64,000 bases of DNA from Lichenicola cladoniae. GTDB taxonomy: Bacteria; Pseudomonadota; Alphaproteobacteria; Acetobacterales; Acetobacteraceae. A model generated the notes under the pieces. It was not told where the DNA came from. It did no database searches and saw nothing but the letters and a program-made list of their open reading frames with translations. This document shows, piece by piece, positions 46,697 through 55,040 of the stretch. Positions within the stretch are counted from its first letter, which is position 1; each line of letters opens with the position of its first letter. A program made the position numbers and the translations under genes. The stretch lies in NCBI RefSeq assembly GCF_013201075.1, contig NZ_CP053708.1, positions 1,181,501-1,245,500 of the forward strand, in the 5' to 3' direction.

Positions 46697-46852
46697 CTAG
46701 TGGGCCGTCTTGGGGCCGGTCGTCGTCGGGTCGTTCGGGCCGGTGCTGCCACCGGTCGATGGCGGGTCGCTTGCCGGAAAGGTATCTTCCAGCGCGTCGT
46801 CTTCCATTTCCTCGGTGGTCGTCGGCACGTCGGTTTTCTTGTCTTCGTCCAA
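46697..46852 (-). CDS. Small acidic protein with FPASDPP motif
   Basis: 51 residues starting at TTG with GAGGAGG six bases upstream, a strong ribosome site. Sequence begins (M)DEDKKTDVPTTTEEMED and includes DALEDTFPASDPPSTGG, the (E/D)xFPASDPP motif that recurs in many short bacterial proteins of unknown role. Acidic, Thr/Pro-rich and probably disordered. Divergent from msrB. The conserved motif and ribosome site make it credible despite its size. Confidence 0.65.
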   Translation of the reverse strand: MDEDKKTDVPTTTEEMEDDALEDTFPASDPPSTGGSTGPNDPTTTGPKTAH

Positions 46853-46980
46853 GGCTCGCCTCCTCTGGTGATCCTCGTGGCACAGCGCAGCCGGCGAACC
46901 CGGGTTGCGCGCCGGCACGTCCGGTCCAATCTTTCGGGAACACGATCCCCTCGAACTCAACGAACCCGGAGCACCCGCAC

Positions 46981-47409
46981 ATGAGCAGCTCAACCACGCC
47001 CGAGACCTCTGCCGGCGGCACCGAGGCCTTCGACGACGCAACCCTGCGCCAGCGACTGACGCCGCAGCAGTACCACGTGCTGCGCGAGCACGGCACCGAG
47101 CGCGCCGGCACCAGCCCGCTGAACTACGAGAAGCGCGACGGCCTGTTCCACTGCGCGGTCTGCGACAGCGCGCTGTTCAGCTCCGACACCAAGTACGAGA
47201 GCGGCAGCGGCTGGCCGAGCTTCTTCGCGCCGATCGAGGGTGCGGTCGAGAACTTGGTCGATACCAGCCACGGCATGCGCCGGGTCGAAGTGCTTTGCGC
47301 CAAGTGCAAGAGCCATCTCGGCCACGTCTTCCCGGACGGACCGAAGCCGACCGGCGAACGTTATTGCATGAACGGCGTGTCGCTGGCGTTCGAGCCCGCA
47401 GCTGGCTGA
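46981..47409 (+). CDS. msrB: Peptide-methionine (R)-S-oxide reductase
   Basis: 142 residues. Reduces methionine-R-sulfoxide in proteins. Catalytic Cys in RYCMNGVSL, structural zinc pairs CAVC and CAKC, and the SGWPSFF motif are all present. Start set at ATG 46981 since the family begins with the LTPQQYHVLREHGTE region; the frame is open far upstream but not homologous. Confidence 0.95.
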   Translation: MSSSTTPETSAGGTEAFDDATLRQRLTPQQYHVLREHGTERAGTSPLNYEKRDGLFHCAVCDSALFSSDTKYESGSGWPSFFAPIEGAVENLVDTSHGMRRVEVLCAKCKSHLGHVFPDGPKPTGERYCMNGVSLAFEPAAG

Positions 47410-47430
47410 ACGATCACCGGGCGCCGGGGC

Positions 47431-47922
47431 CTACTGCAGGAAGCCCCAGCGTTCGGTCGCCGGTTCCGCCTGCGCCCAGTTCCAGCTTCCCGACCCGGGC
47501 TCGGAACATTCCGTCGTGACGTAGTCGGCGTGGCGGTATCCATCGACGACGGTGAACACGACCTCGCGGCAGTCGGCCAGCGGGTTCGGTATCATACCGG
47601 CGACCCGAAGGGTTCCGTGTGCATCGCCGAACGGCAGCGTATGGGAGATGTGCCACTCGGCTGCCTCACCGGGCGGGAGCCGGCCCGCGACCTCGGCGAT
47701 CGCATCCTGCTGGCCTTCCTGCTGCACCCGCGCGATGTAGTGCACCAGCGCATCGACCGCCGCCTTGGTGCCGAGCCCGACCGCCGTCCCGACCACCGGA
47801 TTGACGCTCGCCGTCCCGACCGCGACCCCGACGACCGCACCGGCGCCGCTGCCGATCGACCCGCACCCCTGCAGCGGCAGCAGGGCCATCGCGATCATGC
47901 CGAGCCGCGCGGCGCCGCTCAT
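47431..47922 (-). CDS. Lipoprotein, glycine-zipper type (paralog 2)
   Basis: 163 residues. Signal with lipobox (MSGAARLGMIAMALLPLQGC, Cys 20). A Gly-zipper-like stretch (SGAGAVVGVAVGTASVNPVV) follows, then a beta-rich domain ending WNWAQAEPATERWGFLQ. It overlaps its upstream paralog by four bases (ATGA). The shared ending AEPATxRWGxLQ and the aligned ECREVVFTV / CKEIVFSV segments show that the two arose by duplication. Outer-membrane anchoring is inferred. Function unknown. Confidence 0.7.
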   Translation of the reverse strand: MSGAARLGMIAMALLPLQGCGSIGSGAGAVVGVAVGTASVNPVVGTAVGLGTKAAVDALVHYIARVQQEGQQDAIAEVAGRLPPGEAAEWHISHTLPFGDAHGTLRVAGMIPNPLADCREVVFTVVDGYRHADYVTTECSEPGSGSWNWAQAEPATERWGFLQ

Positions 47923-48461
47923 TGCAGGGCGCCCCAGCGCGACGTTGCCGGTTCGGCGGTGGCCCAATGCCAGGTTCCGTCGGCCTGGCAGACCGACGCG
48001 GTATAGAATCGCCGGGCCGGGTGCTTCTCACGGACGTAATCGACCGAGAAGACGATCTCCTTGCACGACAAGCCGGCCGCGTCGTTGCCGATCAGCCGGA
48101 CCACCGCGACCTCGCCATGCTCGTTCGCCTCGATCGGGATGTCGTGGTCCACCCGCCATGGGCCGCTGCCGCCGACCGGCAGCCGGCCGGCGACCGAGGC
48201 GATCCGTTGCTGTTCGGCGTGATGCACGGATTTCTCCAAGGACTGCACCGCAGCCGATGCCACCGCCTGCGCGCCGAGGCCAATGCCCGTGGTGACTGCC
48301 GCATTGCTGGTGATCGCACTGGCCACCGCCGCGCCGCCGACGCCCGCGCCGGCGGCCGAGCCCTCGGTCAACAGCGACGAGCATCCTGCCAGCCAGACGC
48401 TCGACACGCCGATGGCCGCCACGGCGAGCCAGGCCCGCCGCGTTTGGTCTAAAACTCTCAA
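47919..48461 (-). CDS. Lipoprotein, glycine-zipper type (paralog 1)
   Basis: 180 residues from TTG 48461 with GGGGGA seven bases upstream. Lipobox VWLAGC after the hydrophobic run AWLAVAAIGVSSVWLAGC; a Gly-zipper-like segment (GSAAGAGVGGAAVASAITSN) follows, then SCKEIVFSVDYVREKHPARR and the ending WHWATAEPATSRWGALQ. Same fold and ending as the downstream paralog with which it overlaps. The pair is transcribed divergently from upp. No known family recognised. Confidence 0.7.
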   Translation of the reverse strand: MRVLDQTRRAWLAVAAIGVSSVWLAGCSSLLTEGSAAGAGVGGAAVASAITSNAAVTTGIGLGAQAVASAAVQSLEKSVHHAEQQRIASVAGRLPVGGSGPWRVDHDIPIEANEHGEVAVVRLIGNDAAGLSCKEIVFSVDYVREKHPARRFYTASVCQADGTWHWATAEPATSRWGALQ

Positions 48462-48556
48462 ATCATCCCCCGTTGCCGGTCTTTCAACAATCGTGCCCGA
48501 CGAACCGCTGTTTCGGCAACGGCACCGATGGCATTTCGGCCCGGCGATGCTAGACG

Positions 48557-49201
48557 ATGGACATGGCAAGCTTCCCGAACGTCGTCGTCCTCGACCACCC
48601 GCTGGTGCAGCACAAGCTGACCCGTCTTCGTCAGGTCACCACGTCGACCGCGGGTTTCCGGCGGCTGACCCGCGAGATCAGCCTGCTGATGGCCTACGAG
48701 GCGACCCGCGATTTGAAGCTGGAACCGGTCGAGATCGAGACACCGCTCGAGCCGATGACCGCCACCATGCTGTCCGGCAAGAAGCTGTGCTTCGTCTCGA
48801 TCCTGCGCGCCGGCAACGGCATCCTCGACGGGATGCTGGACCTGGTCCCGGCCGCGCGGGTCGGGCATATCGGCCTCTACCGCGATCCGGACACGCTGGA
48901 GCCGGTCGAATATTACATCAAGCTGCCCGACGATCTTTCGGAACGCTTCTGCATCGTCGTCGATCCGATGCTGGCGACCGGCCACTCCGCGGTCGTGGCG
49001 GTGACCAAGCTGAAGCAGGCGGGCGCGAAACAGATCGCCTTCGTGTGCCTGCTGTCGGTGCCAGAGGGGCTCGCCACCTTCACCGAGGCGCATCCGGACG
49101 TGAAGGTCATCACGGCGGCGATCGACCGCGAACTCGACGAGCATGGCTATATCCGGCCGGGCCTCGGCGATGCCGGCGACCGGCTATTCGGCACCAAGTA
49201 G
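48557..49201 (+). CDS. upp: Uracil phosphoribosyltransferase
   Basis: 214 residues. Converts uracil and PRPP to UMP in pyrimidine salvage. PRPP-binding loop [16 protein letters not shown] and the uracil-contacting C-terminal region ([19 protein letters not shown]) match the family. The N-terminal [16 protein letters not shown] is typical. ATG 48563 is an alternative start two codons in. Confidence 0.95.
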   Translation: MDMASFPNVVVLDHPLVQHKLTRLRQVTTSTAGFRRLTREISLLMAYEATRDLKLEPVEIETPLEPMTATMLSGKKLCFVSILRAGNGILDGMLDLVPAARVGHIGLYRDPDTLEPVEYYIKLPDDLSERFCIVVDPMLATGHSAVVAVTKLKQAGAKQIAFVCLLSVPEGLATFTEAHPDVKVITAAIDRELDEHGYIRPGLGDAGDRLFGTK

Positions 49202-49223
49202 CGGGACTGCACAGGACGACATG

Positions 49224-49245
49224 TTCTGATCGCTCGAGATCAGAA
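49224..49245. terminator. Hairpin between convergent upp and gntR genes
   Basis: TTCTGATC-GCTCGA-GATCAGAA, perfect eight-base arms, 22 bp past the upp stop and 75 bp from the end of the convergent gntR gene. No long T-run; likely a bidirectional terminator or mRNA 3'-end stabiliser. Confidence 0.45.
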
Positions 49246-49319
49246 AGGCACCTCGCGCCGACAGGTGTCTGACCGCCGGGAATCGCGCCTGCTGAGTCGA
49301 ACCCTGCATTGCCTCTGCG

Positions 49320-49991
49320 TCAGACGATGCGATCCGACCGGGTCAGACGCGCCTGCACATTCTCCTCGATCGCGCGCAATGTCTGCTCGAGATGCTCCGC
49401 GGTTTTCCGCGCTGCCACCTCGGCATCGCCGTTCCGGTAATGCTGCAGCAGCTCCGCGTGATCGGCGTTGTTGAACGCCATCAGTTCCTTGGATGCATGC
49501 ATGGACAGGGTAACGTAGGCACCGGCCGCTTCGGCCAGGCTGGCGACGATCCGGGCCAGCCTCCCGTCCGGAGCGGACAGCGTCAGCTCGCGGTGGAAGA
49601 CCACGTTGAGCCCGGCCCATCGCTCCGGGTCCAGCTCGGCGCAGAGCCGGAGATGGGTGGCTTCCGCGGCGGCGAGATCCCCCGGCAATGCCAAGGCGAG
49701 GGCGCTGACCACCAGCCGTGGTTCGAGCAGGATGCGAAGCTCATAGAGTTCGCGGACGTCGGCCAGCGTCAGGCCGCGAACCAGAACGCCGCGATGGGTG
49801 TCCAGTCCGATCAACCCTTCGGCCAGAAGATCGCGGAAGGCCTCGCGCACCGGCGTCGTGCTGACGCCGAGACGGGCTGCAACCTCCTCCTGCCGAAGAC
49901 GCGCTCCAGCCTGGTGCGTGCCTCTGAGGATCTCGGTCCGGAGCACTCCGACGACATACTGCCGGGCCGTCTGGGGTCGTCTGCTGTCCAT
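49320..49991 (-). CDS. GntR-family regulator (FadR/FCD subfamily)
   Basis: About 223 residues from ATG 49991. Winged helix-turn-helix (LRQEEVAARLGVSTTPVREA, then FRDLLAEGLIGLDTHRGVLV) and an FCD-type effector domain with metal-binding His/Asp positions (RILLEPRLV, FHREL, HAELLQHYRNGD). Divergent from the ABC/amidase operon with a large palindrome between them, so it is the likely repressor. An upstream ATG at 50033 or 50045 is possible. Confidence 0.87.
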   Translation of the reverse strand: MDSRRPQTARQYVVGVLRTEILRGTHQAGARLRQEEVAARLGVSTTPVREAFRDLLAEGLIGLDTHRGVLVRGLTLADVRELYELRILLEPRLVVSALALALPGDLAAAEATHLRLCAELDPERWAGLNVVFHRELTLSAPDGRLARIVASLAEAAGAYVTLSMHASKELMAFNNADHAELLQHYRNGDAEVAARKTAEHLEQTLRAIEENVQARLTRSDRIV

Positions 49992-50075
49992 ACTTCGTCC
50001 CCGAAAATCCGACTTCAGTTCGGTCGTTCCCATACCGTGAGGCAAGCTGGTGCTCCAAGGGCAGGGTGCGCCTCA

Positions 50076-50105
50076 TAAGCGTGCATTATGCACAATGCAC
50101 GCTTA
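50076..50105. promoter_or_regulatory. Palindromic operator between gntR and the ABC/amidase operon
   Basis: TAAGCGTGCATT-ATGCAC-AATGCACGCTTA has perfect 12-base arms. Inside it three GTGCAT/ATGCAC half-sites overlap, forming two shorter dyads. This fits binding of a GntR dimer, possibly two dimers, to control both directions. It lies 85 bp before the gntR ATG and 104 bp before the binding-protein ATG. Confidence 0.7.
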
Positions 50106-50208
50106 TCGCATGGCGCGCAGGGCGGTTCGCAGCGTGTCGTGGCCGCGAGCCACGGCGCGGCACGGCTCTTGCGATGCGGAGGTTCGTAACAAGTCGGCGG
50201 TAAAAACG

Positions 50209-51213
50209 ATGATCGGACTGCCTTTCCCTGGACTTTCCCGGCGCGGTGCTCTTCAGGCTGCAGGTGCGGCCGTGCTGACGTCCCTTACGGCGCCACGCCT
50301 CGCCCGCGCCGCCACTCGCGAGGTCACGTTCGTCGAAGCCGTACATAATCTCGGCTACATCGATCTCTATGTCGGCCAGCACGCAGGATATTTCGAGAAG
50401 AACGGCATCAAGCTGAACGTGTCGGCGGCAGGCGGGGATACCCAGGCCTTCGCCGCCGTGCTCGGTGGCTCGGCGATGTTCGGCATCGGCGACCCGACCA
50501 TGGTTCCGATTTCCGTCGAGAAAGGCGGGCCGGGCAAGGTCGTCGGCAGCGTGGTGCAGCGGGCGCAGTATTTCGGGGTCTCGGAGACACTCAAGCCGAT
50601 CACCGATCCAAAGCAATTTAAAGGTCTGCGGATCGTCACATCGCCCGACCCGAACACCAACTACAGCGTGACGAAACGTCTGCTGACGCAGGCGGGACTG
50701 GTGATCGGCCGCGACGTGCAGATCATCCAGGTCTCGCCCGGTACCGAGATCGGCGCCATGCTGGCCGGACAGGCCGATGTCGCCATTGCCTATCAGCCCG
50801 GTGTCGCACAGGCGAAATCCCAGGGCGCGCACATCGTGTTCGACTTCTCGAATGCGATCGGTCCGTTCTGCAACACCGGGATCATGGTGCTCGACAACAC
50901 GATCAAGGGAAATCCCGACATCATCCAATCGCTCTGCAACGGGTTCCAGCAGGCGATGCGACGGACGTATGCCGATCCGGCCTTCGCCAAGCAGGTCGCC
51001 CGGAAGGAGTTCCCCCAGCTTCCGCCTGATGTCATCGACAACGCGATCGACACGGAACTGCAGTACCGAATCCCGTCGGAGTCCGTCGTGGTCGACGAAG
51101 CTCAGTGGGATAATCTGATGAAGATGCAGGTGTATCTGAAGAACATCGAAGGCACGACGAAGTTCGAACAGATCGTCGATAACAGCTTCGCCAGGAAAGC
51201 GGCTGCAGGCTGA
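50209..51213 (+). CDS. ABC transporter substrate-binding protein, SsuA/NMT1-like
   Basis: 334 residues from ATG 50209. Twin-arginine signal (GLSRRGALQAAGAAVLTSL, cleaved near ARA-A). Domain of the NMT1/THI5/SsuA fold: VEAVHNLGYIDLYVGQHAGY, then GGSAMFGIGDPTMVPISV and GAMLAGQADVAIAYQPGVAQ. Substrate family is aliphatic sulfonates, nitrate, thiamine precursors or related compounds. With the amide hydrolases nearby, an amide is the best guess. First gene of the operon. Confidence 0.87.
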   Translation: MIGLPFPGLSRRGALQAAGAAVLTSLTAPRLARAATREVTFVEAVHNLGYIDLYVGQHAGYFEKNGIKLNVSAAGGDTQAFAAVLGGSAMFGIGDPTMVPISVEKGGPGKVVGSVVQRAQYFGVSETLKPITDPKQFKGLRIVTSPDPNTNYSVTKRLLTQAGLVIGRDVQIIQVSPGTEIGAMLAGQADVAIAYQPGVAQAKSQGAHIVFDFSNAIGPFCNTGIMVLDNTIKGNPDIIQSLCNGFQQAMRRTYADPAFAKQVARKEFPQLPPDVIDNAIDTELQYRIPSESVVVDEAQWDNLMKMQVYLKNIEGTTKFEQIVDNSFARKAAAG

Positions 51214-51218
51214 GCGGG

Positions 51219-52007
51219 TTGGCCCAGGCCCCGGGCAAGCGGAAAGCACTGCTCGAGGCACATGATCTCGGCAAGGACTTCCTGTCGGACGACGGGAGCG
51301 AGCTCGAGATCATCCGCTCGATCTCGTTCACGCTCGCCCCCGGGGAGATCGTCAGCCTGGTCGGACCGTCCGGCTGCGGCAAGACAACGCTTCTGAACCT
51401 TCTCTGCCGCCTCACCGAGCCGAGCCGGGGCGCCGTGCTCTGGAATGGTCACGAGATCGGCAGCGTGCCTCCCGGCGTCGGATACATGCTGCAGAAAGAC
51501 CTGTTGCTGCCGTGGCGGACGGCACTCGGGAACGTCATGCTCGGCCTCGAGGTGAAGGGGGGCACCCGCGCTGCGAACACCGCGCGGGCCCACGCACTGC
51601 TCGACCAGCTCGGGCTCGCGGCGTTCGCAGGACACTACCCGTCGACGCTGTCGGGCGGCATGCGGCAACGGGTGGCGCTTGCTCGAACGCTCGCACCCGA
51701 ACCGGACGTGCTGCTGTTCGACGAACCGTTCTCGGCTCTCGACTTCCAGACGAAGATCCTGATCGAGCGGGACACGCTTCGGCTCGTGCGTGAGCTGGGG
51801 CGCTCGCTCCTGCTCATCACGCACGATGTCGAGGAAGCCGTCAGCCTGTCCGATCGTGTCCTCGTCCTGTCACGCCGGCCCTGCACAATCGTATCCGAAC
51901 ACAGGATCGATCTCGATGATGACCGCAGCAATCTTATCGCGCTTCGCGAAAGCAAGGGGTTCGCGCACCATGTCCGACAAATCTGGACAGAACTCGATAT
52001 CCGTTGA
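51219..52007 (+). CDS. ABC transporter ATP-binding protein, SsuB/TauB-like
   Basis: 262 residues. Walker A VGPSGCGKTTLLNL, Q-loop YMLQKDLLLPWRTAL, signature LSGGMRQRVALARTL, Walker B LLFDEPFSALD, and a short C-terminal domain. The start is TTG 51219, five bases after the binding-protein stop; no ATG precedes the conserved core. The end overlaps the permease gene by 38 bases. Confidence 0.9.
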   Translation: MAQAPGKRKALLEAHDLGKDFLSDDGSELEIIRSISFTLAPGEIVSLVGPSGCGKTTLLNLLCRLTEPSRGAVLWNGHEIGSVPPGVGYMLQKDLLLPWRTALGNVMLGLEVKGGTRAANTARAHALLDQLGLAAFAGHYPSTLSGGMRQRVALARTLAPEPDVLLFDEPFSALDFQTKILIERDTLRLVRELGRSLLLITHDVEEAVSLSDRVLVLSRRPCTIVSEHRIDLDDDRSNLIALRESKGFAHHVRQIWTELDIR

Positions 52008-52815
52008 TGCGCGGGCACGTGCGCGTGTCTCGGAAGCCGTCGTGCGGCGGCGGCGTCAGCGGATACAGGTTCTGCTCTGCCAGCTTCTCTGCTTCGCCCT
52101 GATCATAGCGATCTGGCAATGGCAGACCGCGACGGGCGCGGTCAGCGCATTCCTCTACGGCTCGCCCTCGGGGATCGCCACGGCGCTTGTCGCAGCCGTC
52201 CGTAACGGCTCGCTATGGACGGATCTCACGACCACCGCGCTGGAGACTCTGGCCGGCTTCGCGCTCGGCAACGTCATCGGCACGACGCTCGGGCTTTTGC
52301 TCTGGTATTCGAAGTTCATTTCCCGTGTGCTGCAGCCGTTCATCCTGGCGCTCGGGTCGATCCCGATCATCGCACTCGCGCCGATCACCATCATCTGGTT
52401 CGGAACCGGCTTCGCGTCGAAAGTCGCCATGTCCACGCTGTCCGTCTTGGTCGTCTCGATCATCATCGCCTACAAGGGCGCGCTCGGCGTCGATCCCGAC
52501 CAGATCAATCTCATGCTGTCGCTCCGCGCACGCCGGTCACAGGTGTTTCGCCTTCTCGTCGTGCCGGCCTCGATGACGGATATTTTCGCAGGGCTGAAGC
52601 TCACGGTCGGGTTCGCGCTCGTCGGCGCCATCGTCGGCGAGTTCATGTCCTCGACACAGGGGCTGGGCCACCAGATCTTCAAGTCGGGCAGCCTCTACGC
52701 GATTTCCGCGGTATTCGCGGAGCTGGCCGTGACCGTGGTCCTGGCGCTTATCCTGTCCAGCGTCGTGACGCATGTCGAGCGAATGCTGCTCCCATGGCGC
52801 CATGATCTTTCCTGA
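51970..52815 (+). CDS. ABC transporter permease, SsuC/TauC-like
   Basis: 281 residues, six helices. The EAA loop reads INLMLSLRARRSQVFRLLVV then PASMTDIFAGLKL, characteristic of the taurine/sulfonate/nitrate importers. The N-terminus is basic (RARARVSEAVVRRRRQR). Overlaps the ATPase gene and precedes the formamidase gene by 24 bp, so all are one operon. Confidence 0.9.
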   Translation: MSDKSGQNSISVDARARARVSEAVVRRRRQRIQVLLCQLLCFALIIAIWQWQTATGAVSAFLYGSPSGIATALVAAVRNGSLWTDLTTTALETLAGFALGNVIGTTLGLLLWYSKFISRVLQPFILALGSIPIIALAPITIIWFGTGFASKVAMSTLSVLVVSIIIAYKGALGVDPDQINLMLSLRARRSQVFRLLVVPASMTDIFAGLKLTVGFALVGAIVGEFMSSTQGLGHQIFKSGSLYAISAVFAELAVTVVLALILSSVVTHVERMLLPWRHDLS

Positions 52816-52839
52816 ATCCATCGAGAGAAGAACAATCCA

Positions 52840-53763
52840 ATGATCCGCACGATTTCCAAGGACGGCAACCTGAAATATGCGCTCGCCAGCGGTGAGCCGT
52901 GTATCGAGACCATACGGCCCGGCGAGATGATCCGCATCGAATGCGAAATCAACTGCAATGCGGGAATCATCACCTCGACCGATTCGAAGATCACCCCAGC
53001 CAATGTCCACTTCCCCTTCGTCAATCCGGCGACCGGACCGCTGTTCGTGGAGGGGGCGAAACGCGGCCAGGCTCTTGCCGTCACGATCCACGAGATGGAG
53101 CTGGACGAGATCGGCTATACCGCCCTGTATCCGGGATCCGGCATGTTCCCCGACTGGGTGAGAAACAAGGAGTTCGGGCACCATACACGTGCCATGCGCG
53201 TTTCGGACGGCGTCGTGCACTGGAGCGACACCAGGAAGCTGCCGATCAAGCCGATGGTCGGCGTGCTCGGGGTGGCACCCGTGCATGGTGGCGTACTGAC
53301 CGTGGATAACGGAGTGCATGGCGGCAATCTCGACGTGCAGGAAATCGGCCCGGGCAGCACGATCACGTTCGACGTGCACCAGGACGGCGCAGGACTTTAT
53401 GTCGGCGACTGCCACGCCCTGCAGGGCGACGGCGAGTGCGTCGGGATGGGTGCGACGGAAATCGGCGCGCGCGTCACCTTCAGCGTGGCGCTGGTGGACA
53501 AGCCCACGCGTCTCACCTGGCCGCGGATCGAGACCGCGACACATATCGCGACGCTCGGCTGCGCACGGCCGCTCGAGGATGCGATGCGGACGGCATTCCA
53601 GGAGATGGTCTACTGGCTGGCCGACGAGTACGGTTTCACCGAGGTCGAGGCTTATCTTTTTCTCGGCCAGATCGCCGAAGCCCGCTGCACGCAAGTGGTC
53701 AATCCCAAATACACCTACATCTGCAAGGTCGCGAAGAACCTGCTGAACGATCCGACGGCGTGA
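52840..53763 (+). CDS. Acetamidase/formamidase family protein
   Basis: 307 residues. Members hydrolyse formamide or acetamide to ammonia and acid. Family features: GNLKYALASGEPCIETIRPG, HFPFVNPATGPLFVEGAKRG, DVQEIGPGSTITFDVHQDGA and LYVGDCHALQGDGE (a metal-site region). Ribosome site AGAGAAG just before ATG. It is coupled to the next amidase (GTGA overlap) and fed by the importer upstream, which argues for use of an imported amide as nitrogen or carbon source. Confidence 0.87.
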   Translation: MIRTISKDGNLKYALASGEPCIETIRPGEMIRIECEINCNAGIITSTDSKITPANVHFPFVNPATGPLFVEGAKRGQALAVTIHEMELDEIGYTALYPGSGMFPDWVRNKEFGHHTRAMRVSDGVVHWSDTRKLPIKPMVGVLGVAPVHGGVLTVDNGVHGGNLDVQEIGPGSTITFDVHQDGAGLYVGDCHALQGDGECVGMGATEIGARVTFSVALVDKPTRLTWPRIETATHIATLGCARPLEDAMRTAFQEMVYWLADEYGFTEVEAYLFLGQIAEARCTQVVNPKYTYICKVAKNLLNDPTA

Positions 53764-54965
53764 CGCTTTCGGATCGGGTCGAAGGCGCGCTCGCACGCAT
53801 TGCGCTGCGCGATAGTGCGCTCGGCGCCTGGGCGCATGTCGATACGGCCGGGGCGCGGCAGCAGGCGCGACGGGCGGATGATGCCGCGCCGCTTCGAGGT
53901 CTTCTGCTGGGGGTCAAGGACATCATCGATGTCGGGGGTCTTCCGTGTGGCGTCGGAAGTCCGATCTTCAGGGAGCGGCACGCCTTCGCCGACGCGGCGA
54001 TCGTGGCGCGCCTCAAGGCGCTTGGCGCGATCGTGCTGGGCAAGACGGTGACCACGGCATTCGCCTTCCTGGACCCCGCCGCGACCCGCAATCCGCACGA
54101 CCTGTCGCGCTCGCCCGGAGGATCCTCGAGCGGCTCGGCCGCCGCAGTCGCGGACAGGCATGTCGATGCGGCACTCGCAACACAGACGGCCGGCTCGATC
54201 GCGCGTCCTGCCGCCTTCTGCGGGATCGTCGGCTACAAGCCGACGCATGGGTTGTTCGGGCTTGCCGGCGTCGCCGCCTCGGCGCCAACGCTCGACACGG
54301 TCGGCTGGATGTCGCGCGACATCGCGACGACCTGCAGGATCCATGCGGCGTTGACCGGCGAACCCCCGTCCCGTCCCGCAAGCCGCCTCGGCTCCTGCCG
54401 CACCGTGCATTGGGAGCGGGCCGATGAGGCAATGCGCGATGCCTTCCTGCTGTGCGCGGCAGCACTCGGAGCCGCCGAAGTCGCATCTCCGCCGGCTGCA
54501 CTGGACGTCCTGCACGCGACGATCATGCGCTTCGAGATGACCCGCGATCTCGCGACCGAATGGCTCCAGCACCGCGAGTTGCTGCCGCAATCCTTGCGGG
54601 AGTTCCTGTCGGGCGCCGCTCCCACCGATGACGCCTATCGGGCCGCCAGGTCGGCGCGGAACGGGTTCGACTTCGATGGGCTCTTCGGCGCCAGCCAGGT
54701 GCTCGTCCTGCCGTCGGCGGCGGGAGAGGCGGTGGCGTTCGGGTCGACCGGGGATCCGGCCTTCAACCGCTTCGTGACGCTGCTGGGATGCCCGAGCGTC
54801 ACCTTGCCATTCGCCCGGGGTTTGGGAGGGCTACCGCTCGGACTGCAACTGATCGCCCGGCCGCATGAGGACGCGATGCTGCTGGCGACAGCTGCGATCG
54901 TCGAGCAGGCGATCCGTGATGACGGGTCATGGCCGTCCGGCATCACGCAGGCAGCGTTGGGATAA
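53760..54965 (+). CDS. Amidase (amidase-signature family)
   Basis: 401 residues from GTG 53760, overlapping the formamidase stop. The Ser-Ser-Lys triad is visible: Lys in LLGVKDIIDVGG, Ser in GGSSSGSAAAVADRH and Ser in TQTAGSIARPAAFCG. Hydrolyses a carboxamide, but the substrate is not fixed by these residues. Shorter than many family members (about 450-500), as in the allophanate-hydrolase-like and small amidases. Last gene of the operon; converges on ilvA. Confidence 0.88.
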   Translation: MTLSDRVEGALARIALRDSALGAWAHVDTAGARQQARRADDAAPLRGLLLGVKDIIDVGGLPCGVGSPIFRERHAFADAAIVARLKALGAIVLGKTVTTAFAFLDPAATRNPHDLSRSPGGSSSGSAAAVADRHVDAALATQTAGSIARPAAFCGIVGYKPTHGLFGLAGVAASAPTLDTVGWMSRDIATTCRIHAALTGEPPSRPASRLGSCRTVHWERADEAMRDAFLLCAAALGAAEVASPPAALDVLHATIMRFEMTRDLATEWLQHRELLPQSLREFLSGAAPTDDAYRAARSARNGFDFDGLFGASQVLVLPSAAGEAVAFGSTGDPAFNRFVTLLGCPSVTLPFARGLGGLPLGLQLIARPHEDAMLLATAAIVEQAIRDDGSWPSGITQAALG

Positions 54966-55040
54966 TGGGATTTATTTCGCGTAACCTGGGACGTCCCTGA
55001 GCCCAGACATCAGGCAAGGCGTCCATCATTTCGCGAATTG

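Noticed and set aside
54966..55040. GGGACGTCCC palindrome between the convergent amidase and ilvA genes
   Set aside because: Only ten bases, no T-run, and such GC palindromes arise easily in this composition.
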